Position numbers and translations under genes: made by a program
Notes under the pieces: model-generated
The model's input: the letters and a program-made list of their open reading frames with translations, nothing else
Databases searched by the model: none
What the model was told of the DNA's origin: nothing
Assembly (NCBI GenBank): GCA_900316165.1
Contig: ONBW01000028.1
Coordinates: 1 to 48,803, forward strand
DNA: 48,803 bases
Source: an uncultured Lachnospiraceae bacterium
GTDB lineage: Bacteria; Bacillota; Clostridia; Lachnospirales; Lachnospiraceae
Direction of reading: 5' to 3'
Shown: piece by piece, positions 16,979 to 24,794 of the stretch
How positions within the stretch are numbered: position 1 is the first letter of the stretch
Layout: each line of letters starts with the position of its first letter

Positions 16979-17019
16979 TCTTATTTATTTTTATATATGA
17001 CAGTAAAAGGGGGTATTTA

Positions 17020-18036
17020 ATGCTTATCAGAGAGAGAATGGAGCAGATGGAGAAGGAAGAACTTTCTCCGTATGCTACTTTGGATATCAATTCCAGGGGA
17101 AGAGACAGGGAGGAGGAGCAGTGCGATATCAGGCCGCTCTTTCAGAGGGACAGGGACAGAATCCTCCACTGCAAGTCTTTCAGACGTCTTATGAATAAGA
17201 CTCAGGTCTTTTTATATCCGATGGGTGATCACTATAGAACACGAATGAGCCATACGCTTGAGGTATCTCAGAATGCCAGGACTATCGGAAAGGCTTTAAG
17301 ACTAAACGAAGATCTGATAGAGGCTATAGCCTTAGGCCATGACTTAGGCCATACACCGTTTGGACACGCCGGAGAGGATGTCCTTAACAGAGTTACAAAA
17401 GAGGGCTTTTCTCATTCAGAGCAGTCAGTTCGTATTGTTGAAAAGCTAGAAAAAGACGGCGCTGGACTTAATCTTACATGGGAAGTAAGAGACGGCATCA
17501 GAAATCATCAGACAGAGGGACATCCTCATACACCTGAGGGAGCGGTCGTCCGGCTTTCCGATAAGATCGCATATATTTACGCCGATGTAGACGACGCGAT
17601 AAGAGGCGAGATCATCGCTGAGGAAGACATTCCAATGGAGATCAGGAAGACTCTTGGGATGAACGCAAAGGAGAGGCTTAATACCATGATACATGATGTC
17701 ATCATGTCAAGCCTTGACGCACCTGATATCAGGATGTCAGATGAAGTGCTTCAGGCAGCGCGTGACTTAAGAGCATTTTTATTTAAAAACGTATATAAGA
17801 ATCCTAAGGCCAAGGGTGAAGAGGTAAAGGCCAAGAGGATGATAAAGATGCTCTTTGAATACTATAACGATAATCCGGACGCACTTCCGGAGAAGTACGT
17901 AAAGGCGATAGGAAAGGGCGGAGATTCACAGGAGAGGATTATCTGTGACTATATCGCCGGTATGACAGACAGCTACTGCAGAACTAAGTTTTCGGAATTC
18001 TTTATTCCAAAGGCCTGGGAGGTGGACGGGTATTGA
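17020..18036 (+). CDS. dgt: Deoxyguanosinetriphosphate triphosphohydrolase-like protein
   Basis: A 338-aa HD-domain phosphohydrolase that splits dNTPs into deoxynucleoside and tripolyphosphate. The family signature CKSFRRLMNKTQVF (51-64) is followed by the HD metal site: His78 in RMSHTLEVSQ and His107-Asp108 in LGHDLGHTPFGHAGED. Length fits the short Dgt type of Firmicutes. AAGGGGG lies 6-7 nt before the ATG. It overlaps dnaG by 4 nt; dgt-dnaG-rpoD is the macromolecular-synthesis order common in Clostridia, linking dNTP quality to replication start. Confidence 0.95.
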   Translation: MLIRERMEQMEKEELSPYATLDINSRGRDREEEQCDIRPLFQRDRDRILHCKSFRRLMNKTQVFLYPMGDHYRTRMSHTLEVSQNARTIGKALRLNEDLIEAIALGHDLGHTPFGHAGEDVLNRVTKEGFSHSEQSVRIVEKLEKDGAGLNLTWEVRDGIRNHQTEGHPHTPEGAVVRLSDKIAYIYADVDDAIRGEIIAEEDIPMEIRKTLGMNAKERLNTMIHDVIMSSLDAPDIRMSDEVLQAARDLRAFLFKNVYKNPKAKGEEVKAKRMIKMLFEYYNDNPDALPEKYVKAIGKGGDSQERIICDYIAGMTDSYCRTKFSEFFIPKAWEVDGY

Positions 18037-19835
18037 GCCATTATGATGAGAACACCTTGGAAGAGGTAAGACGCGCCAATGACATAGTAGATGTAATTGG
18101 TGAGTATGTTCCTCTTAAAAGAAGCGGCTCGAACTATTTTGGACTCTGTCCGTTTCACAGTGAGAAGAGCCCGTCATTTTCAGTAAATCCGGACAGGCAG
18201 ATGTATCACTGCTTTGGCTGTGGAGCCAGTGGCACGGTCTATCAGTTTTACGAGAATTACCTCCATATGTCTTTTCCTGAGGCAGTAAGGGCTTTGGCTG
18301 AGAGAGCCGGTATCACTTTAAAGGAGAGTGAAGATACACCTGAGCAGAAGAGGCGTAAAGAACGGAGAGATCAGCTGCTTGCAGTTCAAAAGGAAGCTGC
18401 CTACTATTATTATGGTCTGCTTCATACGGATCATGGAAAGGCCTGTCTCGATTACTTCAAAAAGCGCGGCCTTTCAGATGAGACGATGGTGAAGTTCGGA
18501 CTTGGCTACTCAGACGCTTTTTCAGATGATCTGTACCAGTATCTAAAGAAAAAGGGTTATAAGGACGATATATTAAAAGACAGTGGACTTTTTACCTTTG
18601 ATGAGAGGGGTATAAGGGACAAGTTCTTTAACAGGGCTATGTTCCCTATCATGAACCAGTACTCTAAGGTCATTGGTTTTGGCGGCAGAGTCATGGGAGA
18701 TGGAAAGCCTAAGTACCTGAATTCCCCTGAGACAGCTGTTTTTGATAAGAGCCATACCCTGTATGGACTTTTCCTTGCCAGAAGGTCGAGAAGAGGATAT
18801 TTTATCCTGTGTGAGGGTTATATGGACGTTATCGCTCTTCACCAGGGAGGCTTTGACTGTGCAGTTGCTTCACTTGGAACCTCGCTTACACCTGGACAGG
18901 TATCTGTCATAAGCACTTTCACAAAGGATGTCTACCTCTCATACGACAGTGATGGAGCTGGTGTAAAGGCGGCTCTCCGTGCGATTCCGATGCTGAGGAA
19001 CGCTGGTATTATGCCTAGAATCATTCATATGGACCCATATAAGGATCCAGATGAGTTTATTAAGGCATTAGGTTCTGATGAGTATCAGAAGAGGATTGAT
19101 AAGGCAGAGAACTTTTTTATTTTTCAAATAAGACAGCTTCAAAAGGAATACGATATGTCTGACCCGGGAAAACGGACTCAGTTCCAGCGTAAGACTGCTG
19201 AAATGCTCTTAGGCTTTAAAGAGGAGCTTGAAAGAGAAAATTATATAGATGCGGTATGCAGGGAGTTTAATATCCCTGTAGAAGCGATGAGAAGCCTGAT
19301 TCGGGATATTGCAGCAAAACAGCTGTTAAATGCTTCAAAGCAGAGAAGAACGACTCAGACAGGCACTAAAGATGGCCTGATGAGCGAAAAGAATGGAAAA
19401 GCTCCTATCGACAAGAACGAAAGCCTGCTGCTTTCGTGGATTTCATACAGACCGGATCTGTTCTCTATAGTTTTTAAGTACGTAAAGCCGCCTGATTTCC
19501 AGGAGGGAATTTTAAGAGGCTGTGCTTTTGCGATGTACGACCAGATGGAAAAAAGCGGGATCATTAATCCCGCTGGTATTATAGATTCTTTTGACGAGGT
19601 AGATGATCAGAACGAGGCATCCAAAATCTTCCACGAATATGTGGGAGACCTCCAGGAGACTCCGAAGGATGAAAGAGGCAGGGCCTTTATCCAAACCCTC
19701 ACAAGGGTTGTGGCAAAGGTCTACGATGAGCGGATGAATTCTCTTGAAGCAACAGATGTTGCCCGTTTTGAACTGATACGCACCAAAAAAGAATCACTTT
19801 CGGAGATATCGAAACTTAATATCCCGAACGCATAA
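18033..19835 (+). CDS. dnaG: DNA primase
   Basis: A 600-aa primase that lays RNA primers at the replication fork. The CHC2 zinc finger is intact (Cys39, His42, Cys60, Cys63 in CPFH..CFGC). The RNA-polymerase and TOPRIM core follows, with [14 protein letters not shown] and [11 protein letters not shown]. The C-terminal helicase-interaction region is about 430-600. The start is a TTG at 18033 overlapping the dgt stop, with GGGAGG 8-13 nt upstream. rpoD follows 11 bp later. Confidence 0.97.
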   Translation: MSHYDENTLEEVRRANDIVDVIGEYVPLKRSGSNYFGLCPFHSEKSPSFSVNPDRQMYHCFGCGASGTVYQFYENYLHMSFPEAVRALAERAGITLKESEDTPEQKRRKERRDQLLAVQKEAAYYYYGLLHTDHGKACLDYFKKRGLSDETMVKFGLGYSDAFSDDLYQYLKKKGYKDDILKDSGLFTFDERGIRDKFFNRAMFPIMNQYSKVIGFGGRVMGDGKPKYLNSPETAVFDKSHTLYGLFLARRSRRGYFILCEGYMDVIALHQGGFDCAVASLGTSLTPGQVSVISTFTKDVYLSYDSDGAGVKAALRAIPMLRNAGIMPRIIHMDPYKDPDEFIKALGSDEYQKRIDKAENFFIFQIRQLQKEYDMSDPGKRTQFQRKTAEMLLGFKEELERENYIDAVCREFNIPVEAMRSLIRDIAAKQLLNASKQRRTTQTGTKDGLMSEKNGKAPIDKNESLLLSWISYRPDLFSIVFKYVKPPDFQEGILRGCAFAMYDQMEKSGIINPAGIIDSFDEVDDQNEASKIFHEYVGDLQETPKDERGRAFIQTLTRVVAKVYDERMNSLEATDVARFELIRTKKESLSEISKLNIPNA

Positions 19836-19846
19836 GGAGGATTTTT

Positions 19847-21118
19847 ATGGCTGAAAAAAAGCAGACTAAGACCACTGCAAAGAAAACGACAGCGAAGAAA
19901 ACAACTGCCGCAAAGAAGTCTTCGGCTGCCAGCACTAAGAAGGCTGCTTCATCTAAGAAGAAAGGTGCTGCTGCTGAGGTGGCAGGAACAGATAAAGAAG
20001 CCGTTTTTACTAAGAAACTCCAGGATATCCTTGAGTTGGCCAAGCAAAAGAAAAATGTACTTGAGATAAACGAGATCAAGGATTTTTTCAAGGAACTGAA
20101 CCTAAACGACAAGCAGTTCGATAAGATTCTTGACTTCCTCGAGAACAACGGCATCGAGGTGCTGCGTACTGACGACAGTGTCGATATCGATGATATGCCT
20201 GAGCCTGATGACTTCGTACCTTCAGAGGAGGACGAGGTCGACCTCGAGAACATCGACCTTTCAGTTCCGGATGGTGTCTCACTTGAGGACCCTGTCCGTA
20301 TGTACCTGAAGGAAATCGGAAAAGTACCTCTTCTTTCTGCTGATGAGGAGACAGCTCTCGCAAAGCAGATGGAGAATGGTACTCCGGCCGAGAAGACAGC
20401 GGCAAAAAAGAAGCTTGCGGAGGCTAACCTCCGTCTTGTTGTATCTATCGCCAAGAGATATGTCGGAAGAGGAATGTTGTTTCTCGATCTGATCCAGGAA
20501 GGAAACCTCGGCCTCATAAAGGCAGTAGAGAAGTTCGACTATAAGAAAGGTTATAAGTTCTCGACCTACGCTACCTGGTGGATCCGCCAGGCCATTACCC
20601 GAGCTATAGCAGATCAGGCGCGTACAATCCGTATCCCTGTTCATATGGTTGAGACCATCAACAAGCTCATCCGTGTATCCCGTCAGCTGCTTCAGGAATT
20701 AGGCCGTGAGCCGACCCCGGAGGAAATCGCAAAGGAGATGGATATGCCGGTTGACAGAGTCCGCGAGATCCTAAAGATAAGCCAGGAGCCTGTATCCCTT
20801 GAGACCCCTATCGGAGAAGAGGAGGACTCACATCTCGGCGATTTCATTCAGGATGACAATGTCCCGGTACCTGCCGACGCGGCTACTTTTACACTGTTAA
20901 AAGAGCAGCTCAACGACGTACTTGATACTCTTACCCCTCGTGAGAAGAAGGTTCTTATCCTTCGCTTCGGACTTGAGGACGGAAGAGGCAGAACTCTTGA
21001 GGAAGTAGGAAAAGAGTTCAATGTCACCCGTGAGCGTATCAGACAGATTGAGGCCAAGGCCTTAAGAAAGCTCCGCCATCCAAGCAGGAGCAAGAAGCTC
21101 AAGGATTATCTCGAGTAA
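19847..21118 (+). CDS. rpoD: RNA polymerase primary sigma factor RpoD
   Basis: A 423-aa housekeeping sigma factor (sigma-A). The N-terminus (about 2-45) is an unusual Lys/Ala/Thr/Ser-rich tail with repeated TAKKT units. Region 1.1 follows (about 50-110), then region 1.2 ([11 protein letters not shown]), region 2 ([40 protein letters not shown]), region 3 and region 4 ([20 protein letters not shown]). All recognition helices look canonical, in line with the TTGACA/TATAAT promoters seen here. AAGGAGG precedes the ATG; it ends in TAATG shared with trmK. Confidence 0.98.
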   Translation: MAEKKQTKTTAKKTTAKKTTAAKKSSAASTKKAASSKKKGAAAEVAGTDKEAVFTKKLQDILELAKQKKNVLEINEIKDFFKELNLNDKQFDKILDFLENNGIEVLRTDDSVDIDDMPEPDDFVPSEEDEVDLENIDLSVPDGVSLEDPVRMYLKEIGKVPLLSADEETALAKQMENGTPAEKTAAKKKLAEANLRLVVSIAKRYVGRGMLFLDLIQEGNLGLIKAVEKFDYKKGYKFSTYATWWIRQAITRAIADQARTIRIPVHMVETINKLIRVSRQLLQELGREPTPEEIAKEMDMPVDRVREILKISQEPVSLETPIGEEEDSHLGDFIQDDNVPVPADAATFTLLKEQLNDVLDTLTPREKKVLILRFGLEDGRGRTLEEVGKEFNVTRERIRQIEAKALRKLRHPSRSKKLKDYLE

Positions 21119-21825
21119 TGAACGTGAATTTATCAAAGCGGCTTAAAGCCGCCTACGATATGGTAAGTGAGGGAAGCGTGGTCGCAGATATAGGCTGCGA
21201 TCACGCTTTTTTATCGATTGCACTGGTATCATCCGGTAAGGCTTTAAGTGCTTTCGCCTGTGATGTAAACAAGGGACCACTGGAGAAGGCATCGAAGAAT
21301 ATCGAGGCCGCAGGCCTTTCTGAAAAAATACACACTGTTCTTTCAGACGGACTGATTTCCTTAAATGAGCCCGTCGATTCGATAGTTATTTGTGGCATGG
21401 GCGGCTCGCTTATCATATCGATTTTAAATAACAGTCTTGAAAAAATAAACGCAGCCCATGAGCTTATCCTCTCTCCGCAGTCTGATACAGCGAAGGTGCG
21501 GATCTGGCTTAGGGACCATAATTTTTCACTAATAAAAGAGACCGCGGTGACTGATGCTGGCAAATACTACTGTGTGATGAGGGTCGTTCCTTCGGATAAG
21601 CCGTCAGGCTGGGAAGTCCCTGAAATTCCTGATGAAGCTTTTTACTATGTGATGAAGTACGGACCGTACCTCATCGCTCATCCGGACAGCGTATTTAAGG
21701 AGCATCTCCTTAAAAAAGAAAAAGAGATACGTAAAATCTTAGCTCAGCTCGATAGATTAAATCCCAGATATAAAGAGCTTGACGAAGAATTAAAATGGGT
21801 TATTATTTTTATGAGGGATAAATAA
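21118..21825 (+). CDS. trmK: tRNA (adenine(22)-N1)-methyltransferase TrmK
   Basis: A 235-aa Rossmann-fold methyltransferase that forms m1A22 in tRNA. SAM motif I is VADIGCDHAFLSIAL (21-35), acidic motif II is ACDVNKGPLEKA, motif IV is VICGMGGSLI, and SPQSD followed by VRIWL matches the TrmK family. Usual length. It starts within the rpoD stop codon, a coupling conserved in many Firmicutes. The two class II tRNA-Leu genes in the window are not direct evidence of its targets. Confidence 0.93.
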   Translation: MNVNLSKRLKAAYDMVSEGSVVADIGCDHAFLSIALVSSGKALSAFACDVNKGPLEKASKNIEAAGLSEKIHTVLSDGLISLNEPVDSIVICGMGGSLIISILNNSLEKINAAHELILSPQSDTAKVRIWLRDHNFSLIKETAVTDAGKYYCVMRVVPSDKPSGWEVPEIPDEAFYYVMKYGPYLIAHPDSVFKEHLLKKEKEIRKILAQLDRLNPRYKELDEELKWVIIFMRDK

Positions 21826-21849
21826 TAGCTTCAGGAGGTAGAAAAATAA

Positions 21850-23508
21850 ATGGAGTTCTGTTCTATTAAAATCGATGGATTAAGTGAGCCTATGGAAGTA
21901 CCATATGGTCAGACACTTATTGATTTATCTAAGAAGGCTTTCGGGGAGAAAAGCGATGAGATGGTACTTGCCGTCTACAATGGCAAGCTTTCAGAACTTA
22001 CCTCTCAGGTAAAGGCAGATGGAGAGGTGAAATTCCTTTCAGTTCAAAGCAAGGACGGAGAGAGAGCTTACAGGAGAAGTGTAGTCTTTCTGATGCACAA
22101 GGCGCTGCACGATATTTTTCCAGGAGAGAAGCCGACGGTCTTTGTCCAGTTTTCTCTTGGAGAAGGTTATTACTGTACCTTGGGTCAGGGCAAGAAGGTT
22201 ACGAAGAAGCTTCTATCTGAGCTTAAAAAGAGGATGAAGCAGTTAGCCGAGCTTGACCTCCCTGTAAAAAAGAGCGTCTACCCTACATCGGAGGCCAGAG
22301 AGCTTTTTGCAGAGGCTGGAATGCCTGATAAGGAAAAGCTCCTTCACTACAGGTCGAATTCGAGCACTAATGTCTATGAGATAGATGGAGTTTTGGACTA
22401 TTTCTATGGCTATATGGTGCCATCGACCCGATATATAAAGAAGTTTGACTTAGTCCCATTCGATGAGGGTTTTGTACTGCAGTTCCCGGGAAAGGATGGT
22501 TCTGTAGCTGAGTTTAACCCGCCAAAGAAGCTTTTCTCTGTGCTTAAGAGAACGAGACAGTGGGCCAACGCTATGGATATCGATACAGTTGGAGCCTTAA
22601 ATGACGCCATTTCTGCCGGAAGGACGAAGGAGATAGTCCTTATGCAGGAGGCGTTTATGGAGGAGAGGATCGGAACCTTAGCTCAGGAGATTGCCTCTGA
22701 TAAGAGCCGTAAGTTTATCATGATAGCTGGTCCTTCATCTTCGGGTAAGACTACTTTTTCAAAGAGGCTTGCTATTCAGCTGCGTGCCAGAGGTCTTACG
22801 CCTCATGCGGTCTCACTCGATAACTTCTACCTGGACCGCGACCAGATGCCTCTCGATGAGAACGGAGAGAAGGATTTTGAGGCTCTCGAAGGCCTCGATA
22901 TAGAGCTCTTTAATGACGATATGACTAAGCTTCTTAATGGTGAGAAGGTCATTCTTCCTATCTTTGACTTCACTGCCGGTAAGCGCTCTGCTGAGGGTAT
23001 TCCGATGCAGCTTGGAAAAAATGACGTCCTGGTTCTCGAGGGGATCCACGGACTTAATGATGCCTTGAGTTATACCCTTCCAAAGGAGTCGAAGTACAAG
23101 ATCTATATCTCAGCTTTGACTCAGCTTTCAATCGATGAGCACAATCCGCTTTCTACTACAGATGGACGTCTGATAAGGCGAATCGTTCGTGACGCTAGAA
23201 CACGTGGAACTTCAGCTGAAGAGACCATAGCTATGTGGGATTCTGTTCACCGTGGCGAGAAGAAGAATATCTTCCCGTTCCAGGAGTCTGCTGATGCGAT
23301 GTTTAACTCGGCGCTTATCTATGAGATGGCAGTCTTAAAGGTCTATGCACAGCCGCAGCTCTATGCGATAAAGGATGACAGTCCGCAGTATTCGGAGGCG
23401 AAGAGGCTTCTTAAGCTTCTCGACTATTTCCTGCCGATGCCTACAGACTATATAGCAAATACCTCGCTTATCCGCGAATTCATAGGCGGCAGTTGCTTTA
23501 AAGCCTGA
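21850..23508 (+). CDS. Nucleoside (uridine-type) kinase with N-terminal TGS/SAD-like region
   Basis: A 552-aa protein of the phosphoribulokinase/uridine kinase family fused to a threonyl-tRNA-synthetase-like N-terminal half. Residues 1-65 look like a ubiquitin-like TGS domain, about 70-250 like the synthetase second additional domain, and about 285-490 like the kinase, with Walker A GPSSSGKT (294-301), SLDNFYLDRDQMP and VLEGIHGLND. The family is widespread in Clostridia and usually annotated as nucleoside kinase; the physiological substrate is not settled. AGGAGG precedes the ATG by about 11 nt. It lies 24 nt after trmK and ends the operon. Confidence 0.88.
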   Translation: MEFCSIKIDGLSEPMEVPYGQTLIDLSKKAFGEKSDEMVLAVYNGKLSELTSQVKADGEVKFLSVQSKDGERAYRRSVVFLMHKALHDIFPGEKPTVFVQFSLGEGYYCTLGQGKKVTKKLLSELKKRMKQLAELDLPVKKSVYPTSEARELFAEAGMPDKEKLLHYRSNSSTNVYEIDGVLDYFYGYMVPSTRYIKKFDLVPFDEGFVLQFPGKDGSVAEFNPPKKLFSVLKRTRQWANAMDIDTVGALNDAISAGRTKEIVLMQEAFMEERIGTLAQEIASDKSRKFIMIAGPSSSGKTTFSKRLAIQLRARGLTPHAVSLDNFYLDRDQMPLDENGEKDFEALEGLDIELFNDDMTKLLNGEKVILPIFDFTAGKRSAEGIPMQLGKNDVLVLEGIHGLNDALSYTLPKESKYKIYISALTQLSIDEHNPLSTTDGRLIRRIVRDARTRGTSAEETIAMWDSVHRGEKKNIFPFQESADAMFNSALIYEMAVLKVYAQPQLYAIKDDSPQYSEAKRLLKLLDYFLPMPTDYIANTSLIREFIGGSCFKA

Positions 23509-23523
23509 TTTGTAGTAAAATGT

Positions 23524-23713
23524 TACTATTCACGGCATGCTTTGGTGGGTGTTCACGACGGACGCACTTGTGCGGACGGTTGAACACCCGCCGAAGCATG
23601 CCTGTGAAGCAGGCACCTCCCCAACAACCGCAGACTTTTAGCATCGAAGATGCGGCAAACGCGCGTAAGCGCGGTTGGTCTGCGGTCTGATTGGGGAGGT
23701 GCCGTGAATAGTA
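23524..23713 (+). repeat. 190-bp multi-stem inverted-repeat element upstream of rnpB
   Basis: Perfect 14-bp terminal inverted repeats (TACTATTCACGGCA at 23524-23537, complement at 23700-23713) enclose three further stems: a 20-bp arm (23535-23554 with 23582-23601, two G-T pairs); a 5-bp hairpin (GCCTG 23600-23604, CAGGC 23610-23614); and an arm of 12 bp (23613-23624 with 23691-23702) plus 8 bp (23628-23635 with 23678-23685) topped by two small hairpins (23641-23653; 23656-23677 with a GTAA loop). Arms share bases at the junctions, so not all pair at once. It is either a MITE-like mobile element or a structured RNA. It carries no credible gene. Confidence 0.8.
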
Positions 23714-23719
23714 TAAAAT
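23691..23719 (+). promoter_or_regulatory. Candidate rnpB promoter inside the element's right end
   Basis: TTGGGG (23691-23696), 17 bp and TAAAAT (23714-23719) place transcription start near 23726, a few bases before the mature RNase P RNA. The -35 lies in the element's right arm and the -10 straddles its end. The match is moderate (-35 is 3 of 6). Confidence 0.45.
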
Positions 23720-23730
23720 ACCATTTCTGA

Positions 23731-24071
23731 GGCAGATCACGTGGCCGCTGGCACATATAGCCGAAAGGCTGTGCGGGAGGAAAGTCCGGGCTTCACAGGG
23801 CAGGATGCCGGCTAACGGCCGGCGGAGGTAACTCCAGGGCTAGTGCAACAGAGATATACCGCCTGTCTTCGGGCAGGTAAGGGTGGAAAGGCGGTGTAAG
23901 AGACCACCGTTTCTGTGGTAACACAGAAAGCCATGTAAACCCCATCCGAAGCAAGACCGCAAAGGGACATAAGGCTGCCCGTCTGTTCCAGGTAGGTCGC
24001 TTGAGGCCTGTGGCAACACAGGTCCTGGATAGATGGCCATGCAACGACATAACCCGGCTTATCGATCTACC
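23731..24071 (+). ncRNA. rnpB: RNase P RNA, class A
   Basis: The catalytic RNA of RNase P, which matures tRNA 5' ends. Recognised by the conserved GAGGAAAGTCCGGGCT (P4 and CR-I), AGTGCAACAGAGA, the AAGGGTGGAAAGGCGGTGTA block, and the 3' segment GATGGCCATGCAACGACATA, with P1 formed by GGCAGATC near 23731 and GATCTACC ending at 24071. The layout fits class A rather than the Bacillus class B. Exact ends are estimated from P1. Confidence 0.95.
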
Positions 24072-24072
24072 T

Positions 24073-24119
24073 CTTTTTGGTAAAATTATACAAAAATGAC
24101 CGTTCATTTTTGTGCAAAA
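24073..24119 (+). repeat. Palindromic dispersed repeat, copy A
   Basis: CTTTTTGGTAAAATT (24073-24087) is followed by a perfect 10-bp inverted repeat, ACAAAAATGA (24090-24099), CCGT, TCATTTTTGT (24104-24113). The same sequence occurs inverted at 12374-12424. It lies between the rnpB 3' end and its terminator. Confidence 0.65.
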
Positions 24120-24121
24120 TT

Positions 24122-24147
24122 CCCCGGTGACAAACCGGGGATTTTTT
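24122..24147 (+). terminator. Terminator downstream of rnpB
   Basis: CCCCGGT (24122-24128) pairs with ACCGGGG (24134-24140), followed by ATTTTTT. Confidence 0.9.
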
Positions 24148-24156
24148 GTTATCATA

Positions 24157-24196
24157 ATGGAAACGGAACGATGCAATAATAGTTTCCAGTTTCCAT
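24157..24196 (+). promoter_or_regulatory. Putative TetR-family operator
   Basis: ATGGAAACGGAAC (24157-24169) faces GTTTCCAGTTTCCAT (24182-24196): paired GGAA(AC) half-sites in inverted order, 30 bp before the tetR start. Autoregulation by the adjacent TetR protein is inferred from position. Confidence 0.5.
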
Positions 24197-24225
24197 AAAT
24201 AGGCAAATAGTTTACAGGAGGATAT

Positions 24226-24780
24226 ATGCTTAGAGACGAAATTCTTGAAGCTACGATGACAGTTTACAGAAAAAAGGGAATTAAGTTCACGATGGATGAC
24301 CTGGCAAAGGAGATGTCAAGGAGTAAGAAAACCATCTACACAGTCTTTAGAGACAAAAAGCACCTGTTTCTTGAGGAGGTCGATTATTTTTTCAATAAGA
24401 TTAAGGCCAGAGAGAACGAGGTCTTAAATGATGACAGCCTTTCTACGAAGGAGAAGCTCAGAAGAGTAATGTCAGTAATGCCTGAGCATTTCTCAGGAGT
24501 TGATTTCCCGTCTATCTACACTTTCAGAGACAAGTATCCGGAAGTCTACAAGAGAATCTCAGAGAGGCTTGAGTCAGGCTGGGAAGTTACTTTTTCACTG
24601 ATGGATAGGGGCGCTGAGGAAGGCTCTCTTAAGAAAGTGGATAAGGAGCTCTTCAGAATCATATATAACGCCGCCGTTGAGAAGTTCCTTTTCTCAACAG
24701 AGCTTACAGACCATAAAATCCACTACACCGATGCGTTAAAAGGTGTTACGGATATGCTTATAGATGGAATTTCGATTTAA
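24226..24780 (+). CDS. TetR/AcrR-family transcriptional regulator
   Basis: A 184-aa regulator. The N-terminal helix-turn-helix is typical: GIKFTMDDLAKEMSRSKKTIY with TVFRDKKHLF (about 19-47). The C-terminal ligand-binding half (about 60-184) is helical and diverged, as usual in this family, so no ligand can be named. AGGAGG is 5 nt before the ATG. It is the first gene of a run with a glycosyltransferase-like protein, a sugar symporter and an alpha-galactosidase, which it probably controls through the inverted repeat at 24157-24196. TetR control of an alpha-galactoside operon is less common than LacI or AraC control. Confidence 0.88.
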   Translation: MLRDEILEATMTVYRKKGIKFTMDDLAKEMSRSKKTIYTVFRDKKHLFLEEVDYFFNKIKARENEVLNDDSLSTKEKLRRVMSVMPEHFSGVDFPSIYTFRDKYPEVYKRISERLESGWEVTFSLMDRGAEEGSLKKVDKELFRIIYNAAVEKFLFSTELTDHKIHYTDALKGVTDMLIDGISI

Positions 24781-24794
24781 GGAGATATAAAAGG

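Noticed and set aside
19816-20517. 233-codon minus-strand frame opposite rpoD
   Set aside because: It is an antisense shadow, low-complexity Ser/Phe/Arg-rich, produced by the repetitive Lys/Ala codons and sigma factor coding sequence.
23498-23756. Minus-strand open frames of 67-80 codons over the structured element
   Set aside because: They arise from the inverted repeats, have no ribosome site and run into rnpB.
23793-24206. 137-codon minus-strand frame
   Set aside because: It lies across the RNase P RNA, whose conserved blocks are clear.
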